Shown piece by piece: positions 11,401 through 22,300 of a stretch of DNA of 64,000 bases (position 1 is the stretch's first letter; every line of letters begins with the position of its first letter). This DNA is from Parus major (taxonomy: Eukaryota > Chordata > Aves > Passeriformes > Paridae). The DNA lies in the NCBI RefSeq assembly GCF_001522545.3, contig NC_031792.1, positions 1,633,500-1,697,499 on the forward strand. The letters are read 5' to 3'. Below the pieces are notes generated by a model that searched no databases, was not told where the DNA came from, and saw only the letters and a list, made by a program, of their open reading frames with translations. Made by a program: the position numbers and the translations under genes.

Positions 11401-14400
11401 CTCTGTCAGAAATGCACCAGCACAGTCTTGCAGATAATTTTTCTGTTGTTTTCTAAGAATAAACCTCACCACCAGACACCTGAGCCGCTTTTCCAAGCGG
11501 TGCACAGGAAGGAGGTAGCGCTGCAATATCACTGTTAATGAGAAGATATTTTATGCAAATTACTCAGAAAACCACCTCTAAAAGTCTCCTGATTTTTCCA
11601 ATTGTTCAATCCCCAGGGATTCTGGAACCAGCAATGTTCTGCCTGCCAAGGATTTGCTGTGAGCTGATCCACAGGACATAAATAATTCCAGCTATCCCAA
11701 GGTATTCAGCATGGGAGAACACCCATTCCAAGCCGTGTTTTTCCAACCATTCCAGTGCTTTATTCCTCCCTCACTTCCTTCCTCCCCTGGTGTTTTCCTT
11801 GGCTTTATCATTCAGCATAAATAACTGTGTCTCACCAATGGAAGGCAGGAAAGCTGGGCCTGTTTCTTAGCAGCAGATTGTGGTTCCAGCTTCCCATCAT
11901 CCACCCCCAATATCTGAACCACGGCAGAGACTTTAAGATAGCAAATAATACTAAGATCAGTTTTTATTTGTTCATTTCTGAGTGACTGAAATGCCTTATG
12001 GGCTCCCAGAGCAAAGAGGTCACAATTCCAAGGTGTTTTTACACCAATTCCAAGGTGTTTTTACATGGCTGATATAAAGATGCAAATTGGCGTTAATGTT
12101 GTTGCTTTTATAATTTAATTAAAACAAATCCTGTGGTTCTTTAAGAATGGGAGGCAGAAATCTAAAAAGTGCTGTGAAGACTTTTGTTTTCCATGTCTGC
12201 ACCCTAAATCCTGCAGCTCTAATATTTTGTTGTCTCACAAGAAAAAATGTTATTTCTTCAATAAGGGATTTTTAATTTTTCAGGACATCAGGTATAAATT
12301 TCAGGGGATCTGCAGCACAGGAATCTTCAGGTCATTGGTAGCTGCCTAATCAGATATTTTTAAGGCCACACTACTTGTTCTTTCCTATCCTTTCAGCCCC
12401 CAAAAATGACCAATTTAGCCTGAAGCAGGCACTCACATGGAGCAAGGCCAGGAGGGTGATTTGTGCACCAGGATGGGAACACAGGGAACATCACTGCTTG
12501 GATTCATTGCACAAAACTATTCCTAAAGGCACTGCCAGTCCCACAGAGCCACTCCCAGGTACCCACCGAAATTTGGATGTGCTCCCATCTGACCAGGAGT
12601 AGAAGCTGTGGCACTCTGTGCTGTTGTCCTCCTCCTCCTTCCTCCTCCTAAGCCCTATCCAGAAGTCCCCATCAGAAGCCAGGAGGCTCCTGATAAATGA
12701 TTCAATCAGTCTCTGCTCTGCTGGGCTCTCGATGCTGACTAAATGTCCCCCATCAGCTCTGCAGGCCAGGTGAGCTTCTTCATAGCTGGTTCTGCGGGAG
12801 GCATCGTGGAAATAAACGATTTTGTAGCAGGGTTTCTGCGTGCCACGCCTGCAAACCGTCTGCCCTGCAGGGAGGGAGAGGAAACTCTTACAGGAACGGA
12901 GCTAAACGGGACCAAAATTAAGGCTAAAACATCAATTTGGATGAGTTTTGTGCTGTTTCTGTGGAAAACACAACACAGGTAAAAGTCTCTTGTGGTACTG
13001 GGCTGGCAAATGGCATCTCCAAAATTTTCTCGCTGCATCTCACAATTGAGGTTGATCCTTTCATGACCTGCTCTTCTCAGCTCCCTTGTGATTTTTCTGG
13101 GATTTGCAGATCCTGAGAGTTCTTCCCAAAAAGCCACTCAGAGCAAGCTGATACATGCAACATTTTAAAAAACAAAGCTCCCTTGCAAGGGTTCAAAGAG
13201 GCTTTTTAAAATGTTGATTATTTTTAAGGAGTTAAATGGTCAAAATTAGATTTGATACAAGCAGAGAAAGCAAGAATTTCTCTTGTGGGGTACATGCAAT
13301 AGTTTAATGGATACTGCAGTGCCATAGAATATTTTGGGTTGGAAAGGACCTTAAAACCATCTCATTCCACCCCCTGCCTTGGGGACACTTCCCACTGTCC
13401 CAGGCTGCTCCGAGCCCTGTCCAGCCTGGCGCTGGACACTTCCAGGGATGGGACATCCTCAACTTCTCTGGCCAAGCAGGACCTCACCACCCTCACAGGG
13501 AACAATTTCTCATTTACACCCAGCCTCAAACTCTTTCATTCTCCGGTGTCTGGACTGAGGATCACAAGATAAGTTCCCACAGCCCAATTTCCAGCTCTGC
13601 TCTGTGCTCTGCCTGCCCAGGGAGTAAACAATGTCTGTTTTCAGGCTGTCACAAGCCAAGGACTGTCTCATGCAGAAGCAGCCGAGCTTATTTTGGTTCC
13701 GAGGGAAGATCAAAGTGAAAAGACACATCATCCAAAATGATGCACTCGTGTGTTTTTTTCAGCAGAGCAGTCCCAATATTTAGACTGTGGAAACAAACAG
13801 TTTTGTTTTGCTCAGTAAATATTTCTTTGCAGGCACAATCTGCTAACCTACATGTTTTTTACAGAAGGAAAACATTCAGCAGCATTTGTGGTGTGCTTGG
13901 AACAAATGGGATAACACAAGGCCAGGTCATTATAAACCCTGCCATGGGATATTTGCTGGCTTTGCTTTATCCTTTTGTATTGGTCACTGTAGGAGTGGGA
14001 CTTTAAACACCTTTCACATTGGAATTTTTCAGCAGTTAAATAGCCAGAAGTGAAGTTTGCTAATATTTTGCACAGGGATTACAATAGGAGCAGGGTTTTT
14101 ACTACAACAGCACTATTAAAACATACATTTCTACCATAGCCTGTGTTTCTCTTGGGAATTTGACACTCAGAGAAAAAGACAAAGCCCCTTACCTCTTCTG
14201 AGGGAAATGTCCACTGCTGTTGGGAGAGGCAAAAGGAAAACACAGACAGCAGAGTTTCATTAAAAATCTGCAACTCTCTAGAAACAGTGCCACAAAAACT
14301 GCAGCCTTTGCTGATACACAAACACATTTTTTCCTCATTTACAAAAAGAGGAAGAAAGTCTCTGCCTTATCAGCCAAACTTGCCATTACTTTCAGCTAAG

Positions 14401-14874
14401 GAAAAGCTGGAATTGATTCCTGGCCGGACTTCACTGCTCGTTCGTGTCCCGAGCTCAGTTTAGGACACTGAATGTGCGGCTCTGAGCAAGGCTGAAAGGA
14501 TTCCTTGTATTTCTGCCTCATCCTCACTCGGGATCTGCCCCAGAGCCCAGACAGCTCCCCAGGGCAGGGCGGCAGGGAAAATCAGCCGGAAAAGTTGGAA
14601 AAGACCTCCAGAACGATGGAACCCAGCCTTCCCCCGGCACCACCGCCAAGCGAGAGCATCCCTGCCCATGTCGCGACAGCCGCCCGCGCATCCCGACCCT
14701 CCCAGCGACTCCGGCGGGGCCGAAGGGATCTCTCCGGGATAGGGAGGATCCCCACACGATCTCCCAGCGATCCCAAGCGATCCCCGGCCATCCCGAGCCC
14801 CTCTTACCGCTGAGCAGCCGCGATCCCGCCGCGCAGCCCAGCGCGGCCGCGCACAGCGCTGCTGCCGCCAGCAT
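8407..14874 (-). CDS. LAYN: LAYN, layilin (C-type lectin membrane receptor), complete in 8 coding exons
   Basis: Layilin is a single-pass type I membrane protein that binds hyaluronan through a C-type lectin domain and talin/merlin through its cytoplasmic tail. Coding exons in transcript order are 14874-14808, 14216-14193 (24 nt), 12864-12567, 10729-10572, 10275-10237, 9903-9820, 9503-9401 and 8746-8407. They total 1113 nt (370 residues) and every phase matches. Residues 1-18 or so are an Ala/Leu signal peptide. The lectin domain spans about 34-178 and shows the motifs DGDFWIGL, EPS and WND. A linker is followed by a membrane span at about 229-255. The tail has the layilin-specific ESGFVTNDIYE motif and ends NEIYGY. 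The human protein is only slightly longer. The start is the first ATG before the signal peptide, in the CpG-rich promoter. All splice sites are GT-AG. Identification rests on close match to remembered mammalian layilin throughout the lectin and tail. Confidence 0.96.
9401..9503 (-). other. LAYN: LAYN transmembrane exon
   Basis: The exon encodes about 34 residues dominated by Ile, Leu and Val, ending in Lys-Arg on the cytoplasmic side, as expected for a type I stop-transfer segment. The acceptor is cccccag and the donor gtgagt-like. Confidence 0.93.
10730..12566. other. LAYN intron between the two lectin exons
   Basis: No further exon or recognisable element is seen in this 1.8-kb intron. It contains AT-rich stretches at 11005-11060. 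Confidence 0.8.
13323..13540 (-). mobile_element. CR1 LINE 3'-end fragment
   Basis: The segment reads, on the plus strand, as the reverse complement of the well-known CR1 3' end: catagaat, gggttggaaaggacctta, ccccctgcc, cactgtcccaggctgctc, cacttccagggatggg, cacttctctgg-like and acctcaccaccctcacag. The element is therefore inserted on the minus strand, in the LAYN intron between the microexon and the lectin exon. It is truncated at its 5' side, as is usual for CR1. Confidence 0.93.
14193..14216 (-). other. LAYN: LAYN 24-nt microexon
   Basis: This tiny exon has an acceptor (ctctcccaacag) and a donor (gtaagg). It encodes the bridge between signal peptide and lectin domain and restores the reading frame between exon 1 (phase 1) and the lectin exon. 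The joined text SRLLSAVDISLRRGQTVC fits layilin's N-terminus. Skipping it would keep the frame, since 24 is divisible by 3. Confidence 0.9.
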
Positions 14875-15160
14875 CGCTCCTCCGGGCCCGGGACAGCTCC
14901 TCCTTCCTTCCCTCCTTCCTTCCCTCCTTCCTTCCCTCCTTCCTTCCCTGCCTCCTCCTCCTCCTCGGGCCGCGGGTTCTCTCAGCCCCGGCACGGCGGA
15001 GCCGGCAGAGCCCCGGGCCGAGCGCTCCTCCCCGGCCGCCGCTCCCCGGAGCGCGCTCCGAGCCCCGCATCCCTCCGCCCGCATCCCCCATCCCCGTTTA
15101 TATCCCAAACCCATCCCCGCCCACCCGGAGCCACCCACGGGCGGATCCATCCCCGCGCTG
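14550..15160 (-). promoter_or_regulatory. LAYN CpG-rich promoter and 5' untranslated region
   Basis: CpG density rises sharply around LAYN exon 1, and GC boxes and short G/C runs flank the start codon. There is no obvious TATA box, which fits a CpG-island promoter. The minus strand carries a GGAA-type tandem repeat 26 nt upstream of the ATG (14901-14948). Confidence 0.75.
14901..14948 (-). repeat. GGGAAGGAAGGA tandem repeat, 4 exact copies
   Basis: Four perfect 12-bp units sit just upstream of the LAYN start codon (start codon at 14874), with imperfect CCTCCT sequence beyond. On the sense strand they form a purine tract of repeated GGAA, the ETS-factor core. Confidence 0.9.
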
Positions 15161-15640
15161 GAGAGTTTGGATCTTTTTTTGGAGACGTTCTTCATTCGCT
15201 TTCCCAGATTTGGATTCTCTGTGGAGGAGCGGGATGAGCTTTGTTGTTCCCTGCAGGTCAAGCCAAACTCTGACCTCTTTTATCCATCCCAATCCCAATT
15301 TTCTAAATCTAAATATTCATAATTCCAGAATATATCATCTATATATTCATATTATTTATTATATTTCTTCTATTCATATATTCCAGAATATATAAGTTAT
15401 ATTCTGGAAAGGATCACCAATTCCAGCTTTAAGTGAGAAATCCCGGGACTGATTCCAAAATCTCGGCGTTTTCAGCACATGATGCTGAAATTCCTGAGGA
15501 AGGGAGAACACAGCACGGGAATTCTGTTTCCCACATGGAATTCCGGTGGCTGGGAAGCTGCTCCGCACCTGTTTCCTGGAGCTCGGGCTCTCCATCCAGC
15601 CCGGGGTTTTATGGCTCAGGCTCCAAGAGATTTTCCCAGG

Positions 15641-15732
15641 TGGTGGAAGTGAATCTGTCCAGGCAGAAAATAACCGGCATTGATGCTTTCAAACAGGAGG
15701 TCGATGATTTTATAGAAGATTTAAAACGCTGA
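15641..15732 (+). other. Orphan candidate terminal exon
   Basis: After a plausible acceptor (agattttcccag) the frame reads VVEVNLSRQKITGIDAFKQE and continues for ten more residues to a stop. The composition is that of a real amphipathic helix. The open frame extends upstream to 15433 without a stop. I recognise no family and found no partner exon. It could be the end of an unknown gene divergent from LAYN, a decayed exon, or chance. Confidence 0.25.
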
Positions 15733-16189
15733 GCCACTCTTGAGGTCAAGTGGAGAAGCTGGTTCTGAGATTGATATTTTAAGGGGAGGAAAATCCTTTA
15801 AAATGCCATGAAAACAGCTCACTCCAGGCCGGCAGAAGTCAGGAATTCCAGAGGGAATTGTTGGAAATCTGCTGGCTTTGAGCTTGTGTCATGTCTGTGA
15901 AACAGGAACAGGCTCTGATGTTTCCTGGCTTTTTCAGAAAAATAAAAATACTTCTACAACCACTCTGTTCCCTGACTTTCTGAATCCCAGCCAGAATTAA
16001 AGCAGAATTAAAATCTTCGTAACTTCTGGAAAATGGCGAAGCTTCCATTTCTTTCTCTTGGCCACTACTGAGAAATAAATGGGAAACACACAGAAAATAA
16101 AGGAGAAAAGTGCAGAAAAATAGCAGCAGCCTTTTAATTTCTATATCTTGTAATATTATGTATTAGAACGGGATAAAACTGAGTCATTA

Positions 16190-16209
16190 TTGTAGTAGTA
16201 GTAGTAGTA

Positions 16210-16250
<41 letters not shown>

Positions 16251-16251
16251 T
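16190..16251. repeat. (TAG)n/(TAA)n microsatellite
   Basis: Trinucleotide tandem of about 62 bp, changing from TAG units to TAA units. Confidence 0.95.
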
Positions 16252-18262
16252 AGAATCCAGGACATCTTTCCCCCTTAAATAGAATCTGAATATTTAGACC
16301 AAGGGAAATAAAAACCAGAATTTGGGCCAAGCAGACAGACTTGGTTCAGCATTTTAATAAACTTTGAGGAGAGGAAGTGCTTAACAGGAACCAACTTAAA
16401 AGCTTAACGAAGGAGGAAGGAAAAAAGGAGGCTTTTATGTTCAAAATAAAGATGTCAGTCCTGAAAGTATCTTTTGAAATCTTGTTTTCCAGGTTATTTC
16501 TCCAATCTCTGCACTCATCAAATTTAATATTTCAGTGCTGCTCCGTGCAATTGAGGAATTCAATTGTATTAATTCAGATTTGTGGTTCTTAACCTTCAAC
16601 TCATTTATCTCTGCTGTGTATCCTGGGAATTGCAGCAGAAGGAAAGAAAAGCCTTAATAGAATCCAGACATCTTATTCCTGGATTTTATTCTCCTGATAA
16701 ACATCCGGCCAGGCCAGGCCAAACCATTATAAATCAGTAAATCTACAGTTCACTGCTGATAATAATAAAAATTCCCAAATGGAATTCTTCCTTTATTGCT
16801 CAAATCCAGTTTCTGGGAGCTTTTTAAGGAGCAGACCAGATGGTTTGATAACTTGGTTATAAACTGAGCTTTTGTGTTTCAGTGGATGAAAAAACTTGGA
16901 GACAGCAATGGAAAAATTAAAAAATAAATAAAAAAAAATTATAATGGCCAGGCTGTAAAGATTCCTTTCATATTAAACTGAGAAATTTAGACTCACTGCC
17001 TTATTTCTTGTGGTACTGAGATAGAAAATTATCCTTAATAACCTTTTTTAACTTTCTAACTTCTTTTACCTCCTGTGCCTGGCCTGGAATTTCAGAGTTC
17101 CCCAGCCTGCAGGATCCCCTTTGCTTCAGGAACTTGTTGGATAAACCCACATTCTCTTCCCAGATTTATACCATTATAAATTTATTTATAATTTATTTAT
17201 ACCATAATAAATTAAATTTATTAATTTCCAGTGTTTGCTCCTTCAGATTTGTTCTGAATCAAATCTGAAATCTGGATTTGAACACTAAGCAATATCTGTG
17301 ACTGATAATAACCTGATCATTATTCTTATTCTATCCACTGCATTAATTTGAATTTTCTTAGACTTATGGGATGCTTTTAGGATGTCCTATATTTGTGTAA
17401 AGCCATTTATCCCTTGAAGTGAATCTTTATGGCTGCCTGCTGCCCAAAGCTGCAAATCCTGGCTTGGAAAACCCCTCCAAACCCATCAAATCCAACCTTG
17501 CATTGAACTAAAAAAAATGTAAAAAATAAAAAGAGTGGGAGCCTCAGTGAAGTGTTGCTGGCTCCAGCCAGAATTGAGAGCAGCCTAATGGATGGTGATG
17601 GATGAGATTCCTTTTGGGATTATTGATGGGGAAAGGGGGATTGCTGACTCGCAGGAAAGGCTTGCAGAGCTCAGCACCTCCTGCAGATTCTCTGCCTGGC
17701 CTGGCTCCCAAAGCCAGCTTTCCACTAAAAATGGGGAGTGCTTTGCTAAAATTAGAAAAGAAAAAGGATAATTGCAGAGTCAGGCTGAAAATGCAATTTC
17801 TGCCTTGGATGGTTTGCCTGGGTTTGCTTTGTGATCTGTTGATGGTGGGGCACACTAATTAACCATTAACTATTAACTAATTAATAATTGGGGCTCCAGA
17901 AGCAATTCCCATCTTCTTTCAGGCCATTTCCACCCCAGTCCAGCTTCTCCAGGGATGGGAAAGAGCTGCCACCACAGGCCTTGATTTCATTTATTCAACG
18001 AGAATAAACGGAGGGAAGTGTGGAACAGAGGTCTCAGTACAGCTGAGACCAGCTCAGTCAGAATGGGAAGTCAAAGCCTGCAAATTTGGAGAAGGAAAAA
18101 CCCAAAAATCCATTTTATCCTCAAGTTTTTTAGTGGAAATGAGATGGAAATGAGGAGAATCACCAGAAAAATTGGCTTGGCAGGAGTGCAGCACTTGTTT
18201 TATTTCACTGTCCTGTCTATTGATGCTTCTGCCTTGTGTCCTCAGAATTCCTGTGGGTCCGA

Positions 18263-18317
18263 TTCCTGATTCCAGATTCCTGATCCCAAATTCCTGATCC
18301 CAAATTCCTGATCCCAG
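18263..18317. repeat. 14-bp tandem repeat beside mir-34c
   Basis: About four imperfect units of the type ttcctgatcccaaa, ending just before the mir-34c hairpin. Confidence 0.85.
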
Positions 18318-18327
18318 TATTTCAGAC

Positions 18328-18403
18328 CTTTTTGCCTGGCTGTGTGGCTAGTGATTGTTGCTTTGGGCAATCAGCTAACTACACTGCCTGGCAACCAGGC
18401 TGA
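18328..18403 (-). ncRNA. MIR34C: mir-34c precursor
   Basis: The reverse complement of 18367-18389 is exactly miR-34c-5p (seed GGCAGUG). The 3p arm, at about 18335-18357, begins caatcacta and pairs with it across a short loop. Hairpin boundaries are estimated from the pairing. The microRNA silences cell-cycle and proliferation targets and is part of p53 and ciliogenesis programmes in other vertebrates. It lies about 520 bp downstream of mir-34b on the same strand, as in the conserved cluster. Confidence 0.97.
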
Positions 18404-18923
18404 TGGCAGAGCCTTTCACCCCAACTTTTCCTTTCAAAAAGCCCCTCCTAAGCAAATTCTGGCATTTTTCATTATTGTCTCCAATTAAAATTCTTAGTTA
18501 AGCTAAGTGGTCAGAGAAAAAAAAAAAAATTATACCTACAGTGAGTTTAATATTTAATCATCACTCAAAACTCCCTTCACTTACCTTCCTTAATAAAACA
18601 TGATAAACAAATGACAATTATTGATATCTGGCAGATAAGTTGAAGGATGCAACATAAAAAAAAAATCACAGTCCAGTCTGTGTGTGTTAAAAATTAAGTA
18701 TACAGTAAATGAATTATTTAAATAACAGAGGATTCTTGGTCCAGGAAAATTCCTGAGGGTTCAAAGCTTCAAGAAATCCAAGATTTCACTTCATATTCCA
18801 CACACTGCTGTGGGCAGGTAAAATTCTGGAAACAAAGCTGCAAATAAATCACATTATTAATGATTTTGCAGTAGGAATAAGGAATTTGGGAGTATCCAGG
18901 CCAAGGTTGGAGCAGGGAATGCT

Positions 18924-19004
18924 GTGCCTTGTTTTGATGGCAGTGAAGTTAGTGATTGTGGAATTATGGATACAATCAGCTAACTACACTGCCTGCAAAC
19001 CAAG
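18924..19004 (-). ncRNA. MIR34B: mir-34b precursor
   Basis: The reverse complement of 18973-18995 is the vertebrate miR-34b-5p. The opposite arm contains caatcactaacttcactgcc, and the hairpin base (cttggttt with caaggcac) pairs as in other species. It is upstream of mir-34c on the minus strand, so both are likely cut from one primary transcript. The primary promoter should lie between here and BTG4 at 24.68 kb, which is divergent. Confidence 0.97.
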
Positions 19005-19163
19005 AACTTCTCCTGGAGTCATGGAATTCAAACCTGGAAAGAAGGAAAGAACTTCCAGTAATTATATTCATATTTTCATATATTCATATTTTCATATATT
19101 CTCCTCAAATGCTCTTAAAATAATAAGGAATTGGCAAGAATGGGAAATATTTCTAAAATTTGT

Positions 19164-19330
19164 TTCTATTTCTATTTCTATTTCTATTTCTATTTNNNNN
19201 NNNNNNNNNNNNNNNNNNNNNNNNNNNNNNNNNNNNNNNNNNNNNNNNNNNNNNNNNNNNNNNNNTATCTATATCTATATCTATATCTATATCTATATCT
19301 ATATCTATATCTATATTTATGCCTATATGT
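19164..19330. repeat. (TATTTC)n / (TATATC)n microsatellite with gap
   Basis: A TATTTC repeat runs into Ns and emerges as a TATATC repeat. The flanks therefore differ in unit, and the gap hides the junction. Confidence 0.9.
19196..19265. other. Assembly gap (70 Ns)
   Basis: A run of N inside the microsatellite about 190 bp upstream of mir-34b. Confidence 0.99.
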
Positions 19331-22300
19331 TTATATTTATGCTCATATTCATATTTATATACTTTTAATATATTTGTCTGTAATATTTATATCTTTATTT
19401 AGCCTTTACACCACATTTTAGGAGTTCTTACTAATAAAAACTGCAATGAACACAGCACAAAGATCATTTCAAGAGTGCAGAGGTAAAGCAATTAAACACT
19501 AAAATACAAATTATTATGCAGCACCACAACAGGAAAGGGAAATAAAGAAATCTTTGGCATGGAGTCCTTGCTGTATCCAGAGGTGGGAGCTGCAAATTTT
19601 GGGCAAATTTGGGCCAAGACAAAATATCCCATGGGAATATTGTCAAGCCTGGTTTGCAGCATCTCAGGTTCGTGCTCATCCCACCTGTCCCCGTTCCCTG
19701 CTTGGCTCCCTGGATTTTGTGCCATTTCCATGTGGAGTTTTCCAGAATGAAGCAGAGCAGAGATGGTGGAATTTCACCATTTCCCTGAATTTCAATAAGC
19801 TTTTTTATTTCCTCCCTAAAAAAATCCAGGAGCACAGATCGTGCTGTCAGTCAGGTGTCAGAATGCTCCAATTTTTACACTCATTTGAGGCAGCTAAAAA
19901 ACGGAACAGATCTGTTCTGAGTGAGTGTCAGGAGTTCTCATCAATTATGTCTCGTGTCTGATAGACATGCACGCAATTAATAACGTGATAAAGCTGTTTT
20001 ATATAGATTATCAAGCTAAAACAGGAATGAGACACAATCTGTGAGCTTGCAAGGAGAAGTTTTTCTGCAAATGAAACAATTTTCCCAGTTTCCCTCCATT
20101 AAAGAATTCAAGACTTACCCTCAAGCAGCTTACCCTGGAGTAATCCCAAGACAAAATTGAGACAAAAATGATTTATTGGGAAGGGGAAAATGGGTGAATT
20201 CTTCCCTCTTCCCTTTTCCAGGTTGTCCATGGAGCAGAATTCCTTTGGGGATGCTCCCATCTTTTCCCCTGGGGCTCCTGGCTCGGAGTGTCCCCAGGCC
20301 AGCCTGGGAGCTTTGTGTACTCCCTGTCACCATGGCCACCCTGCCAGGGACACCTGGGCACAGCCATGGGAGGTTTCCATGGGCAAAGTCAACATGGGAA
20401 ACACACCCTGAGTTTGGAATTCCCACCCCAATGGCTCCAGGGAGGGCTGGGGTGGCACTGGTGGCTGTCCCAGCTCGTGTCCCACCAGGAACGCTCCAGA
20501 GGAACGGCTCGGAGGGATGAGCTGTGCCCAGCTTCACCTTCCTGCTCCTCTCCCCCTGCTTTTTGGGGGGCTGCCCAGACATTTCTCTCTGCTTGCCCTT
20601 GACCTCTTCAGCTCTGAAAGTCATGGCAAACAGAGGAAGAAAACCCAGAAAATTTCAAGAGTTCAGATCTGTAAAATAAACCCAGGCAGCTTTGCAGTCT
20701 TTCCTTTGTCATTTCATTTTAGAACATCCTAGATCAACACCACTGGGTTTTTTAGGCTTATTTTGTTACTTACATGTCCAAAACTTAACAATGTGGAGTA
20801 CTCAAACCTTTAACATTTTTGTGGTGGTGATCCAGAATCAGCTTCTGGTTCACTCCAGTCCAAAATAATTCATTTTACAGATTGCATTGTTGAAGTACAG
20901 GTGTCTAAATTTGTAACCTCCAGGTATGAGGTTTCTTCTGCCCTCTGACTTAATGGACAATGGAATTGCTGCTGCTGAATGTGACCAGGACAGTGACCAA
21001 ACAAATGCAGGCTGCTTTTCCCTCAGGAGATTGTCACTGAGGATGCTTTTCCATATGGAAATCACTCAGGCTGTCTGATTTTTATATCAATATCTACGTA
21101 CTGCAGCTGCTTACCTGGAGGAACTGCCTGCCATCCATCACCCACAAAAATCAAATTGCAGAGGGGAGATTGCCACTAACAAGCTGCACTCAGTTTCTTT
21201 ATTTCCATGTGCTCAGTCCTTTAAAAGAGCACAACTGCAAAGAAAGTCCTGCAGGGGTGGCTCCTGCCAGAGTGTGTTTGGGGAGCTGTGTTTGCTCCTG
21301 CTTTGGGCTGCAGTTTCTACAGAAACTGTGCCTGAGTCTGTTCCTTCGTGGCTCAAGCCTGGGCTTGCCTGCTGACCCAGGGGACACCTCATTTAATCTG
21401 GTTAAGAATGCTCCTGCCGAGCTGGGGGCCTGATTTCAGTCCCACTGAAGGCTTTGGACACATTTCCCCTGGTTTCAGCGAGCTCTGGATCAGTCCCATG
21501 GATATCCAGGCACTGATTTTTAGTGGTTTAGCTTTTTTTTTCTGTTCCTCATAAGGATTGAAACAGCATCATTTTACAAAAGGCACAAATACCTCCTCAT
21601 TTATCTCCTGCCTCCTCTCAGTCAGAACACTTGGCTGTCCATCCTGGGTTTTGCTGAATCTTCTGGGATGAAAACAGTTTCTGTTTGGATGCAGCTGGGA
21701 ATGAGTGGGAGCACAATTTGTTGGCTGCTGTTTAATGGATCTCTCTCTCCTTGGCATGGGCTGTGCCAGTTTTGGTTCAGACATTTTCCTCCTCAGCAGT
21801 TATTCCCCAAACAGGGCACCCAGGGCTGTGTTTTCCTCCAGTCAGTGACAACTGACAGCGCTGGGAAGGATTCAAGCTTGATGAATCTCCCTAATTAAAG
21901 GAGCTGGTTTTTCACGTCCCTGCAATGGGGTGCCAGAATTACCCTCTGCTGTTCTGCTTTCTGTCACATTAACTGGAAAAAATGCTTGAACTCCTTCATG
22001 ACATTAAAAATACCCAGTTAAAAAGTTCTCAGAACTTCTGCATCAAGCACAGTTTGAATAATCAGAGCCAAATGGGTGAATTGCTGAGAACTTTGCCTAA
22101 ATTTTCCCGTGTTTGCTGTTGCAAATGTGTAGAATTTGACCTTCTGCCTCTCACCATGCAAGAAATATCACCTCACTGCAGGGCTGGTTTCTCAGGTGAG
22201 GGCTTTGTTTGCTGCTCACCTGCAGTTTCTGTGTTAGCTACAGGAACAAGGAACCCAACAAGGAGGTGGAGGAGGGATCCACGCTTCCCTCTGATGTCCC

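Larger units (their letters stand above)
15161..18327. other. Region between LAYN and mir-34c; HOATZ expected but not recognised
   Basis: By synteny with mammals HOATZ should lie here on the minus strand. I found no peptide matching it in the open frames of either strand. A trinucleotide (TAG/TAA) repeat lies at 16190-16251. One short plus-strand open segment ending at 15732 looks protein-like and is listed separately. The rest looks like ordinary AT-rich intergenic DNA. Confidence 0.5.

Noticed and set aside
14524..15261. A 245-codon minus-strand frame covering LAYN exon 1
   Set aside because: The upstream part is translated CpG promoter and GGAA repeat; layilin starts at the ATG at 14874 before its signal peptide, and the frame runs past the true donor at 14808.
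19131..19421. Open frames of alternating Ile/Tyr/Ser or Phe/Leu
   Set aside because: Translation of the microsatellite and the gap.
20130..20624. 164-codon minus-strand and 114-codon plus-strand open frames
   Set aside because: Mirror frames in a GC-richer, repeat-like stretch with no recognisable domain; not a coding pattern.
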